Shown: positions 18,601 through 28,014 of the stretch, piece after piece
Numbering within the stretch: the first letter of the stretch is position 1
How the letters are laid out: each line of letters begins with the position of its first letter
NCBI GenBank assembly: GCA_023132435.1
Contig: JAGLYF010000027.1
Location: forward strand, 1-35,189
Origin: Calditrichia bacterium
Lineage (GTDB): Bacteria; Calditrichota; Calditrichia; JAJRVZ01
Direction of reading: 5' to 3'
Length of the DNA stretch: 35,189 bases
Program-made: the position numbers and the translations under genes
The notes under the pieces: model-generated
Seen by the model: the letters and a program-made list of their open reading frames with translations, nothing else
What the model was told of the DNA's origin: nothing
Databases searched by the model: none

Positions 18601-19671
18601 CTATCTTGAATTGTTATGAGCTTTCATATATTGGTTATACGAAACTTTGGCATCTCCGGTCCACTGGTAATAGCCAAACATTTTACTGATTATGGATTTT
18701 GGGAAGAACGATTCGAAGCTGCGGTAAATAGCCACATCATATTTTCTGTGGAAATTTATCCAGCATTTGTTACAATTATACTGATGTTCATGGTGCAGTT
18801 CTTGTGTTTCGGTGGAATTGAATATTTCATCTAAAGATTTTTCATATACATTTCCCAGCATTAGATCCAGGTTCTGGCAGATCGGGACGTCACCGTTGGG
18901 AAGTACTACCAGGCTATCTAAAATGCTATAACAGGGCATCTTAAGATTACCGCTTTGCCATTCATTGTAGAGAACTAAAAAGTCGTAATTTTCTTGAAAA
19001 TCCTTTACGATCTCCGGAATAACATATCCATTTTGCCATGTGTGAGCGACTTCTGCCGTATCAAAAAAGGCAATATTGCTATAGATTCCAACCCGTAAAT
19101 CGACATTATGCTCTTTGCATACTTCAGCGACGTGCTGAAGATCTTCCACATCACGATTAAAAGGTGTGATGGTGAACATCACGGAGATCGGTAAGTCGTT
19201 TTTGAGTTCTTTTATAACAGACAAAACACGGTTATATCCGTCCTTACCACGCATATATTTATAGGTTTCCTCTCTACCATCTAATGAAACGTAAAGACGT
19301 TTCGGTGAGTATTTTTGCGATGCTTCGATGGTTTTCTCAGGTTTAAGACAATTTGATAATAAATCATACCTGGGATGGTTTATCTGCAACCATTCCATGA
19401 TCTCATTGGCCTCAGGGTGAAGTAAAAATTCGCCTCCTTCAAGACCTACAGTTGTATTTTTCGTTACACAGTCCGAGTGCATGATCTCAATTATTTTGTC
19501 TTTTGACATGAATTTAACCGGCCGTTTTTTCCATACATAACAGTGCTTACACGTGGAATCGCATAGATCGGTTGCATAAATCATCAGGGTTGCTAAACGT
19601 TTCCTGGATTTAAAACTATTATTTCGCAGGAAAAGAAGGCCTCTATTTATATATTCGAGTGGTATATACAT
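18601..19671 (-). CDS. Radical SAM protein with SPASM-like C-terminal domain
   Basis: CDSTCKHCYVW (CX3CX2C), EGGEFLLHPEANEI, LPNGDVPICQNLDLMLGNVYEKSLDEIF, CNKCWINFHRKYD. Confidence 0.9.
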   Translation of the reverse strand: MYIPLEYINRGLLFLRNNSFKSRKRLATLMIYATDLCDSTCKHCYVWKKRPVKFMSKDKIIEIMHSDCVTKNTTVGLEGGEFLLHPEANEIMEWLQINHPRYDLLSNCLKPEKTIEASQKYSPKRLYVSLDGREETYKYMRGKDGYNRVLSVIKELKNDLPISVMFTITPFNRDVEDLQHVAEVCKEHNVDLRVGIYSNIAFFDTAEVAHTWQNGYVIPEIVKDFQENYDFLVLYNEWQSGNLKMPCYSILDSLVVLPNGDVPICQNLDLMLGNVYEKSLDEIFNSTETQELHHEHQYNCNKCWINFHRKYDVAIYRSFESFFPKSIISKMFGYYQWTGDAKVSYNQYMKAHNNSR

Positions 19672-19734
19672 TTTTCTCTTTTTAAGTAGATATACGTATT
19701 ATGCGTATGAAATATTTCAGAAATTTATAATTAG

Positions 19735-19781
19735 TCTCAAAAAAATAAAAATGGGTCGATGTTATCACAACACCGACCCAT
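19735..19781 (-). terminator. Intrinsic terminator downstream of rpmA (minus strand)
   Basis: ATGGGTCGATGTT atcac AACACCGACCCAT stem followed on the minus strand by TTTTTATTTTTTT. Confidence 0.85.
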
Positions 19782-19802
19782 GGACGCACATGTGAGAAAA
19801 AT

Positions 19803-20066
19803 TTATGCTTGTGCCTGAGGATAAACACTAACTTTTTTTCGTGTTTTATCCTTTCTTTCAAATTTCACGATACCATCAATCTTGGCAAAAATCGTGTCGT
19901 CTCTCCCAACACCCACATTATTACCAGGATGAATTCTTGTGCCCCGTTGACGGATGATAATAGATCCGGCACTGACCGGTTGACCGCCAAAAGCTTTGAC
20001 GCCCAATCGTTTGGATTCGCTCTCACGACCGTTGCGTGAACTCCCAACACCTTTTTTATGTGCCAT
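19803..20066 (-). CDS. rpmA: 50S ribosomal protein L27
   Basis: [61 protein letters not shown]. Confidence 0.98.
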   Translation of the reverse strand: MAHKKGVGSSRNGRESESKRLGVKAFGGQPVSAGSIIIRQRGTRIHPGNNVGVGRDDTIFAKIDGIVKFERKDKTRKKVSVYPQAQA

Positions 20067-20645
20067 CTATTCCTCCTTTGCTTCTTTTTTAGCCGCCGGT
20101 TTTTTAGTCGCTGCTGTCGATTCTGTTTTTTTGGAGGCTGTCTTCGGTGCAGTTTTCGCTGTTTTCGCTACGGGTTTTTTACTTTTCGCCGCGGTTGTTT
20201 TTGTCCCGGCAGTTTTTGGTTTTGCTGCCACAGTCGTCGTTTTCTTAACAGCTGCTTTTTTGGTTATTTTAACTTCTTTTTTAGCCGCTGGCGCCGATGC
20301 TTTTGCTGCTGGTACCGGCATTTTAACCGTAGGTGCGCCAATGGTATTAATTTCAATTACCGAGTAACCCTGACGGTGTCCTTGTTTTTTCTGATATCCT
20401 TTGCGTCTTTTTTTCTTGAAAACAATGACTTTTTTATCACGGCCATGTTCAATAACAGTAGCGGCCACCTGGGTATTTTTTACCAATGGATTTCCAATGG
20501 TTGTATTACCCTTATCATCCTCAACCAGTAACACGCGGTCAAATCCTATTTTCTTTCCCGGTTCAGATTCCTGTTGTGGAACCCTCAGTCGCATGTCCTT
20601 CTGGACACGAAATTGTTTTCCGGATATTTCAACAATCGCATACAT
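20067..20645 (-). CDS. rplU: 50S ribosomal protein L21 with a long Ala/Lys-rich C-terminal tail
   Basis: MYAIVEISGKQFRVQKDMRLRVPQQESEPGKKIGFDRVLLVED..., then about 85 residues of AAKK/KKTT repeats. Confidence 0.95.
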   Translation of the reverse strand: MYAIVEISGKQFRVQKDMRLRVPQQESEPGKKIGFDRVLLVEDDKGNTTIGNPLVKNTQVAATVIEHGRDKKVIVFKKKRRKGYQKKQGHRQGYSVIEINTIGAPTVKMPVPAAKASAPAAKKEVKITKKAAVKKTTTVAAKPKTAGTKTTAAKSKKPVAKTAKTAPKTASKKTESTAATKKPAAKKEAKEE

Positions 20646-20713
20646 CCAACTAATCTCCTAAAAAATTCAAAAAAGTCTCATAATTTATGATCATATAATC
20701 AAGGAGTCAAGGC

Positions 20714-22255
20714 TCAATTTAATGTTATTGCTGTTTTATTGTTCCTGTCATATACTTTAAATTCCCGGGGACCGAGATTATCGTCTTTAACAAATTTAAT
20801 TTTTACCCAGTATTTCCACATTAGTTGTAATCTTTTCGAGAATTTACCGGACATAACATAAGAATATATTTCCGGTGCTACCCGAACCGTAATCCTTCTA
20901 TCTCCTTTACCTGCCCGGTAGGTCTGGATCCAGCGTTCAAGTTGAGAAACCTCGGTGCTTGGTGTTGGGATGAGTCCCAATCCATTGCATTGTGGACATT
21001 CCTCATGGAGCGAATGGATAACACTGGGTCTGACCCGCTGACGGGTCATCTCAATCAGACCAAACCGGCTCAACTCTTCAATTTTTGTAATTGAGCGGTC
21101 TTTACGAAATTCTTTCCTTATTTCTGAAAAGACTTTCATCTTATTTTCATTTCCCAGCATATCGATAAAATCGATGACAATCAGCCCTCCCAGATCGCGC
21201 AGTCGTGCCTGCCTGGCAACTTCCCGTGCCGCAGCCAGATTGATCTTTAGGGAATTACTTTCATGGTCTTTTTTACCAATAAACTTGCCGCTGTTTACAT
21301 CTATAGAGACAAGGGCTTCTGTCTGTTCAATAACAATATACCCACCACCTTTTATCCAGACTTTTGATTCGAGACTACGGTTTATTTCATCCTCGATATT
21401 ATGATGTTCAAAGATGGGCATCTTATTTTTATGGTATTCAATCTTGTGTTTTAACTGGGGAGCCACTTCCCTCACATACTGTGTTATTTCTCGCATCAGT
21501 TTTCTCGAATCCACGACAACACGGGTTACATCGGATGTAAACAGATCCCGGATGATTGACGAAGCCATTCCCATATCTTTATATACAAGAGAAGGTGCAG
21601 CAGCTTTTTGTATCTTGCCGTGAATCTTCTCCCACATCTTGATCAAACTTTTTATATCATTGTTTATCACTTTGTCAGATTTACCCTCTGCTTGCGTCCG
21701 CACAATTAGTCCGAAATTTGGCGGTAATATTTGACGGGCGATACTCTTAAGACGTTTTTTTTCTTTGAAGTTACTTATCTTGCGCGATACTCCGATATAA
21801 GTCTCATTGGGAATCAAGACGCAAAAGCGGCCCGGTATGGAAATCTGTGATGTAACGCGAGAACCTTTTGTCCCGATCGGTTCTTTCATGATTTGCACAA
21901 CAATTTCATTGTTCTTTTTTAAATTCTTAGCAGCATTAAAAAATGTATTTCTATTCTGATTGACTTTTTTGCTATTATTGGAAATACTTTCTGCTTCTTC
22001 GTCCGGATCGATCAAAAACTGCCCGGTGGATTCGGATACATCGGAGAAATGAAGAAATGCATTTTGTTCTAATCCGATTGTTATAAAGGCTGCCTGCATC
22101 CCGGGGAGTACCCGGCTAACTTTCCCTTTATAAATATCACCCACCATACGTTGTGTTTCCGGTCTTTCCACAAACAATTCCATCAGCCGCCCGTCTTCAG
22201 TGATCGCGATACGGGTCTCTTCATTGTTTGAATTGATAATAATCTCTTTGTTCAT
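20714..22255 (-). CDS. rng: Rne/Rng family ribonuclease
   Basis: VGDIYKGKVSRVLPGMQAAFITIGLEQNAFLHFSDV; GLIVIDFIDMLGNENKMKVFSEIRKEFRKDRSITKIEELSRFGLIEMTRQRVRPSV. Confidence 0.95.
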   Translation of the reverse strand: MNKEIIINSNNEETRIAITEDGRLMELFVERPETQRMVGDIYKGKVSRVLPGMQAAFITIGLEQNAFLHFSDVSESTGQFLIDPDEEAESISNNSKKVNQNRNTFFNAAKNLKKNNEIVVQIMKEPIGTKGSRVTSQISIPGRFCVLIPNETYIGVSRKISNFKEKKRLKSIARQILPPNFGLIVRTQAEGKSDKVINNDIKSLIKMWEKIHGKIQKAAAPSLVYKDMGMASSIIRDLFTSDVTRVVVDSRKLMREITQYVREVAPQLKHKIEYHKNKMPIFEHHNIEDEINRSLESKVWIKGGGYIVIEQTEALVSIDVNSGKFIGKKDHESNSLKINLAAAREVARQARLRDLGGLIVIDFIDMLGNENKMKVFSEIRKEFRKDRSITKIEELSRFGLIEMTRQRVRPSVIHSLHEECPQCNGLGLIPTPSTEVSQLERWIQTYRAGKGDRRITVRVAPEIYSYVMSGKFSKRLQLMWKYWVKIKFVKDDNLGPREFKVYDRNNKTAITLN

Positions 22256-22305
22256 ATGTAAATACCTCTTCCTGATTTTTGGGGATGTTAAAGAAGAGAA
22301 GTGTG

Positions 22306-24924
22306 TTAACGGACTTCCATTGGAGTTATGCTGGAACCGTTTTTTGTGATAAGCTGACGTTTTCTGTGAACAGGGAAGGATTTTGAATCTTTGCGATGAT
22401 CAGTGAATAATTGAGAAATGATCTCATCAATTCTTGCTGTACGACCCTCGATAGTTGTTGTATGTACGGTAAGAATCCGATATTTCTGCTCAATAGTCTT
22501 AATAAAAGGCCGGATATCTATTGTTTTTATTTTACCCTTGACCTTTCGGCTGACAGGAATCTCCGAATCGTTCAGAAATTGATTAATTGTCGATTCGGAT
22601 AATTTTTGATCAGCCATATTAATCTGATATTCCATCGCGTTGATACTTGCCATGAGTGAAGGGATCGATGACTTTACAGGAATGATGTCTAAAATTTCAA
22701 TACCATCGGGCAGATTATTGTTCAGATTTTCTTTTATATGTGTAGCCGATTTCTCAAATACTTGTATATCGACATATTCTGCCTCACTGGTATATCCCAA
22801 TCGTAAAGGCGGACTAAAAGATAACTTTGGCCTTGGATTAAAACCCTGACTATGCGCAACCTCAATTTTTGCCCGGCGGCAAGCCCGCTCAAACGCACGC
22901 ACTATGTCGAAATGACCCAGGTATTTGCTATAGCCATTTTTTGTAAATTGAATTCGATAGTGATAAATCGTGCGCTGTTGATGGCCAGTAATGAAAGATT
23001 TGGACGAATCATCAGCCGGTTTAGTTTTTTCACCGTCGGGAAATGACAGTTTTTCAGATTTATCTTCTGTTTTTAAATAGCATTGTGTTAATTCGCCAAA
23101 TCCATTCTTCCGCTGGATTCCGCATCCAAAACAGGGACCATCTTTACAATCGACTGTCTGCACTTCCCGGTAGGCATTATGCCTTTCCTTCCTCAAAAAA
23201 CTTTTTGTTACGCCCTTATCGATGTGATCCCAGGGTAAGTCAGCATCTTCAGGAATTTCTTCCAGATACTGATTTAATTCTAGCCCGGATTCGATAAAAG
23301 CGTTTATCCATTCCTGATAGCGAAAATGTTCGTTCCATCCCTCAAATCGGGCGCCTTTTTTCCAGGTGGTATAAATGACATCAGCCAGACGGCGATCGCC
23401 ACGACCTAGTACGCACTCGATCTGAGAGACTTCCGGATCACGCCAACTCAGTTTTACCTGTTTGTATTTTTTAAGTCTTTGCTTTAACAGGTAAATTTTT
23501 TCTAAGAACTCTTCTTTTGTGTCTTGTTTTTCCCATTGAAAAGGGGTATGTGATTTCGGTGAATGGGGTGACACCGATACGTTGAGCTGTATCTTCCCGA
23601 ATTTTCTGGTTTCTACGATAACCCTTTCAATGAGATTCGCAATTGCTTCGACATCCTCCTTTGTTTCTGTCGGTAAGCCGATCATAAAATAAAATTTTAG
23701 TGTTTTCCAGCCATTCTCTAAGGCAATATATGTTGCTTTTAACAGATCATCATCTGTTATATTTTTATTGATGACCTTGCGTAAGTGATCACTACCTGCT
23801 TCCGGTGCAAAGGTAAATCCCGATTTTCGAACCGTCTTTGCAAATTCAGCAATTTCCTCATTAAAACTGTCCAGACGCATCGAAGGGAATGAGAAATTAA
23901 TCTTTTCACCGGCCAACGCTTCACGCTCTTTTTTCATCAAAGAGTTTAGGGCAGAATAATCGGATATGGAGAGCGAGAGAAATGAGATTTCTTCATATCC
24001 GGTCTGCTTCAAAACTTCAGTTGTATAAGTAACGATCTCATCTGCATTTCGTTCCCGGGTTGGACGATATATCATCCCTGCATTGCAAAAACGACATCCT
24101 TCTGTACAACCGCGCATCACTTCAACCGCCAACCGGTCATGAGTGACTTCAATAAGCGGCACAAGCGGTCTGGGAGGATAAGCGTCATTGATTAATTCAG
24201 GGACAATCTGAGTCTTGATCTTTACCGGGTAGTGTGAATCGCAAGGTGTTAATCCTTTAAAATATCCTTTCTCATTGTATGTATCCTGATAAAACGATGG
24301 GATATACATACCCCGAAGTTTTGATAATCGTTCTAATGTTACCTGACGCGATTCTCCACTTTTTTTGGTCTCGATAACGGTCTTACAAAGATCAGCTACA
24401 CCGGATTCTGCATCTCCGATATAAAATGTGTCGAAAAAGGGGGCCAGAGGTTCGGGATTGCAGGAACAGGGACCGCCGCCAAGAATGATCGGATCGTTTT
24501 CTGTACGGTCCTTTGCCAGCAGTGGGATTCCGGCTAGATCCAGCATATTCAGAATATTAGTATAGGTTAGTTCGTATTGAAGAGTAAAACCAATGATATC
24601 GAATTCACCTATCGGCGTAAAAGATTCCAATGAAAAAAGCGGGATATTGTGCTGACGCAACTTTTCTTCTGCATCAATCCAGGGCGCAAAGACACGCTCA
24701 GCCCAGACATTATCCATACGATTGAGCTGATGATAGAGGATATTGATTGCCTGGGATGACATGGCAATTTCGTATACTTCCGGAAAAGCGATGGCAAAAC
24801 GCAGGTTGACCTTAGATAAGGGTTTATGAATTACATTTTGTTCATTACCCAGATATCTGGCTGGTTTGTCAACATAGGGTAAAAGTTTATGTTCTAATAA
24901 ATTAGTTATATCTATATTTTTCAC
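22306..24924 (-). CDS. TIGR03960-family B12-binding radical SAM protein fused to a TIGR03936-like C-terminal domain
   Basis: 872 aa; VEVMRGCTEGCRFCNAGMIYRPTRER radical SAM motif; FTKNGYSKYLGHFDIVRAFERACRRAKIEVAHSQGFNPRPKLSFSPPLRLG TIGR03936 motif. Confidence 0.93.
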   Translation of the reverse strand: MKNIDITNLLEHKLLPYVDKPARYLGNEQNVIHKPLSKVNLRFAIAFPEVYEIAMSSQAINILYHQLNRMDNVWAERVFAPWIDAEEKLRQHNIPLFSLESFTPIGEFDIIGFTLQYELTYTNILNMLDLAGIPLLAKDRTENDPIILGGGPCSCNPEPLAPFFDTFYIGDAESGVADLCKTVIETKKSGESRQVTLERLSKLRGMYIPSFYQDTYNEKGYFKGLTPCDSHYPVKIKTQIVPELINDAYPPRPLVPLIEVTHDRLAVEVMRGCTEGCRFCNAGMIYRPTRERNADEIVTYTTEVLKQTGYEEISFLSLSISDYSALNSLMKKEREALAGEKINFSFPSMRLDSFNEEIAEFAKTVRKSGFTFAPEAGSDHLRKVINKNITDDDLLKATYIALENGWKTLKFYFMIGLPTETKEDVEAIANLIERVIVETRKFGKIQLNVSVSPHSPKSHTPFQWEKQDTKEEFLEKIYLLKQRLKKYKQVKLSWRDPEVSQIECVLGRGDRRLADVIYTTWKKGARFEGWNEHFRYQEWINAFIESGLELNQYLEEIPEDADLPWDHIDKGVTKSFLRKERHNAYREVQTVDCKDGPCFGCGIQRKNGFGELTQCYLKTEDKSEKLSFPDGEKTKPADDSSKSFITGHQQRTIYHYRIQFTKNGYSKYLGHFDIVRAFERACRRAKIEVAHSQGFNPRPKLSFSPPLRLGYTSEAEYVDIQVFEKSATHIKENLNNNLPDGIEILDIIPVKSSIPSLMASINAMEYQINMADQKLSESTINQFLNDSEIPVSRKVKGKIKTIDIRPFIKTIEQKYRILTVHTTTIEGRTARIDEIISQLFTDHRKDSKSFPVHRKRQLITKNGSSITPMEVR

Positions 24925-25287
24925 AAATTTTTCGGGTATATAAGTATTTCTATTATCGTCATTACGAGTCCCGATTTATCGGGACCTGGTAATCTTAAAA
25001 CAATCAAAGTTAAATTTAATCAAAAGCTTAGCGGTACGCAACCACCGACCAGTATCCTATTCCAAGTTCCGAGTCACGCCAGTGGGCGGATCAGCCTGCC
25101 GGCTGATTCCAAATTCCCTTATACCCCTATACCTTTATACCTTTACACCCTTTACTCTTATTACCCTAAATTCTATATTAAAAGTTGTTCACAACCCTGA
25201 TTTGTTTTATATTAAGCAACTATTAACTGATCTGAAAAATAGAATAAATTTTTGCGCCTTTGCAAGAGAAAAAACTATAAAAAACCA

Positions 25288-26352
25288 ATGAAAATTCTCT
25301 CAATGCAATTAAACAGCCCGGATGTCGATTATTGTACGCAGGTACTCTCAAAAGTATCACGTACCTTTGCACCGACAATCCGCATGTTACCGAAAAGACT
25401 TTATCTACCGGTAACCGTGGCTTATTTGCTCTGCCGGATTGCTGATACTGTTGAAGATGAAGCCAGTCTTTCCAAGCAGGGCAAAGAAAAATTGTTATTG
25501 ACCTATGCTGATATTTTTAAACAGGAAGAGATAGAAAACAAAGCAAAATTCCTCGATGCTGTAGCTTCCATCCCCGATCACAATACGGATGTCTCTCTGA
25601 TAAAAAATTTAAACCGTGTGTTCTCCGTCTATAAAACCTTTCACCCTGAGGTTCAAAAGATGATCGCAACCTGGGTGGTGGAGATGACAATGGGAATGAA
25701 AAAATATTCTCAGTCGTCGGCAAGAAGGAAAAAACAATTTCTACGCTCGATGAAGGAACTGGATGAATATATGTATTATGTGGCCGGAACAGTGGGTCAT
25801 ATGTTAACTTCATTATTTACATTTTTTTCAAAAAAAATCACCCCGACTATGCATCGAAAATTGGAGTTTTTCTCGGAATCATTCGGAAAAGGATTGCAGA
25901 TGGTCAATATTATCCGGGATATGGCCGGCGACTTGAAGAGAGGCCAGTCCTATATCCCTGATGAGATATTGCAGAAATACAAACTTACTCGTAAGTCCAT
26001 CTTTGAAGTGCAAAATAGTAAAAATGCAGAGCTTTTGTTTGATGAACTGATCCAGACCGCTGTTAACCACCTTGATAAAGCGCTGGCCTACGTAGTGATT
26101 ATCCCCAAAGAGGAAACCCGTATCAGACTTTTTTGTTTATTACCTATATTCTGGGCGATGCAGACACTCAGTGTGATACAGGAAAATTCACTTAATCTTT
26201 TAACAGCGGAAAAAATTAAAATCTCCCGCAAAATGATTCGTACAGAATTTTACAAATCACTTATTTTAACTTTTTCCAATCGTCTCACCGTCAGGCATTA
26301 TAATAAAATCCGGAAAAATATTTCTGTTCAGCCCCTCGCTGCGGTTATTTAA
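25288..26352 (+). CDS. Squalene/phytoene synthase family protein
   Basis: VSRTFAPTIRMLPKRLYLPVTVAYLLCRIADTVEDEA; GKGLQMVNIIRDMAGDLKRGQSYIPDEIL. Confidence 0.92.
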   Translation: MKILSMQLNSPDVDYCTQVLSKVSRTFAPTIRMLPKRLYLPVTVAYLLCRIADTVEDEASLSKQGKEKLLLTYADIFKQEEIENKAKFLDAVASIPDHNTDVSLIKNLNRVFSVYKTFHPEVQKMIATWVVEMTMGMKKYSQSSARRKKQFLRSMKELDEYMYYVAGTVGHMLTSLFTFFSKKITPTMHRKLEFFSESFGKGLQMVNIIRDMAGDLKRGQSYIPDEILQKYKLTRKSIFEVQNSKNAELLFDELIQTAVNHLDKALAYVVIIPKEETRIRLFCLLPIFWAMQTLSVIQENSLNLLTAEKIKISRKMIRTEFYKSLILTFSNRLTVRHYNKIRKNISVQPLAAVI

Positions 26353-26373
26353 TTTAATCCATATGTTCGAATG

Positions 26374-26492
26374 GAACGCGGATGACGCGGATTGTTATCG
26401 TAATTTATTTAAATCGTTCCAAAGTACAACTTGGGAACGATTATAAACGATATAATCCGCGGAGATCCGCGTCATCTGTGTCATCCGCGTTC
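26374..26492. repeat. Nested palindromic intergenic element, copy 1 (CGCGGATGAC arms, 29-nt inner hairpin)
   Basis: GAACGCGGATGAC ... GTCATCCGCGTTC terminal arms; inner ATCGTTCCAAAGT-aca-ACTTGGGAACGAT at 26413-26441. Confidence 0.8.
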
Positions 26493-26534
26493 AATTACTG
26501 AGCCTAATGAAAGAATATTAGGATTTAACTATAG

Positions 26535-27641
26535 ATGAATATACTTTTTCTAAATAGCATCCATGAAGAAATATGGGGTGGTGGCGAGAAATGGATGACA
26601 ACAACCGCGGAAGGTCTGCGTGATAAGAATCATACTATCTGGCTTGGTGGTCGAAAGGGCTCAATATTTTTAGCGAAGGCCTCGAATCTCGGCTTTTCCA
26701 CATTTCCCATCAAATTTGGAAGCGACTTCAGTATCCCGGCGATCCTGAAACTGGCAAAATTTTTCTCCGGGAAAAAAATTGATTTTGTTCTGGTTAATTT
26801 CACCAAAGAAGCAAAATTAGCCGGATTGGCAGCAAAAATATCCAGCAATCCGCTGGTTGTACCGATGCATGGTCTGCCTATTCTGACTGACAAATGGATG
26901 GATAGAATTATTTTTACGAATCTGATCGAAGGGATTATCGTAAATACTTCTGCTTTTAAAAATCAATATGTCACCTATGATTGGGTAGATGATGATTATG
27001 TCCGGGTAATTCATAATGGTCTTGAAGTTAATATCCCTGTAAACTTTGTTAAACAGCAAACACAGAAACAGTTCAGTCTTCCCCGGACCTATCCGGTCAT
27101 TGGTATATTTGGAAGATTGACAAAACAAAAGCAACACCATTTATTTCTCGAGGCAACCAGGAAAATATTGGATAAACTGCCCGACGCGGCATTTCTGATT
27201 GTCGGCGAAGGACCTGAAAGAGAACAAATTGAAAAATACAGCAAAAAATTGGGAATTGATGAGCATGTACATCTGCTCGGAATGCAAAAAGAAGTATATA
27301 AACTCTATCATTATTGTGATCTTGTTTTACTCACATCAGCCTATGAAGGAATCCCAAACGTGCTCATCGAATCAATGCTGATGGAAACGCCATTGGTAGC
27401 ATTTGATGTTGGCGGAGTGGTAGACGCTATACCGAACAGGGATCTGGGGATTGTGGTACCTCAGGGTGATACACAAAAAATGGCTGAGGAGGCGGTTTTT
27501 TTACTGGACGATGAAAATAGATTAAAGGCCACAGGTCAAAAGGCAAGATTATCTGTACAGGAAAAATTTCCCATGCAAAAAATGGTTGATGAAACGGATG
27601 AATATATTAAAGAACTTGTTCATAAGCGAAGTACTAAATAA
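26535..27641 (+). CDS. Glycosyltransferase family 4
   Basis: GIFGRLTKQKQHHLFLEATRKILDKLPDAAFLIVGEGPEREQIE...LTSAYEGIPNVLIESMLMETPLVAFDVGGV. Confidence 0.93.
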   Translation: MNILFLNSIHEEIWGGGEKWMTTTAEGLRDKNHTIWLGGRKGSIFLAKASNLGFSTFPIKFGSDFSIPAILKLAKFFSGKKIDFVLVNFTKEAKLAGLAAKISSNPLVVPMHGLPILTDKWMDRIIFTNLIEGIIVNTSAFKNQYVTYDWVDDDYVRVIHNGLEVNIPVNFVKQQTQKQFSLPRTYPVIGIFGRLTKQKQHHLFLEATRKILDKLPDAAFLIVGEGPEREQIEKYSKKLGIDEHVHLLGMQKEVYKLYHYCDLVLLTSAYEGIPNVLIESMLMETPLVAFDVGGVVDAIPNRDLGIVVPQGDTQKMAEEAVFLLDDENRLKATGQKARLSVQEKFPMQKMVDETDEYIKELVHKRSTK

Positions 27642-27699
27642 ACATTTACATTTAAACCTAAATAAGACAATGTCCATATCTTAAATATTCATCCACTCT

Positions 27700-27960
27700 T
27701 GAGATGCCTACGGCGTGCTACTTTTTCCTTGATGAAAAAGTAACCAAAAAATCAAGGCCAACAGAAATTTGTCTGGTTAGACTCCGAAATTCCGGAAAAA
27801 CAAAAACTCGCCCCGCTGTCGCGTGGCTCAAACAGCTTGTTTTTCTGATCGGAATTTCTTCGTCAAACCTTTTCGACAAATTTCTGAATGCCGTTTTAAA
27901 AAATCATATTTTACGTCGCGGCCGTTACGTCGCTGCTGCGAGAAATGGATTACCCCAATA
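27700..27960. repeat. Large nested-hairpin intergenic element
   Basis: TACTTTTTC cttgat GAAAAAGTA at 27719-27742; CAGAAATTTGTC/GACAAATTTCTG at 27762-27773/27875-27886; GAAATTCCG/CGGAATTTC; GAAAAACAA/TTGTTTTTC; GCTGT/ACAGC. Confidence 0.75.
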
Positions 27961-28014
27961 GCACGAATAAAATTAATAATTGAAAATTAATGTGAAAATA
28001 GCCAACTTATAACT

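Noticed and set aside
19996-20531. Two long plus-strand ORFs (123 and 157 aa, one Cys/Phe-rich)
   Set aside because: Antisense shadows of the Ala/Lys-rich L21 tail; composition explained by the complement of AAR/GCN codons.
25517-25813. 98-aa minus-strand ORF inside the squalene/phytoene synthase gene
   Set aside because: Antisense to a well supported CDS.
27704-27961. 85-aa ORF MPTACYFFLDEKVTKKSRPTE...
   Set aside because: Lies over nested hairpins; the palindromic structure explains the sequence better than coding constraint.
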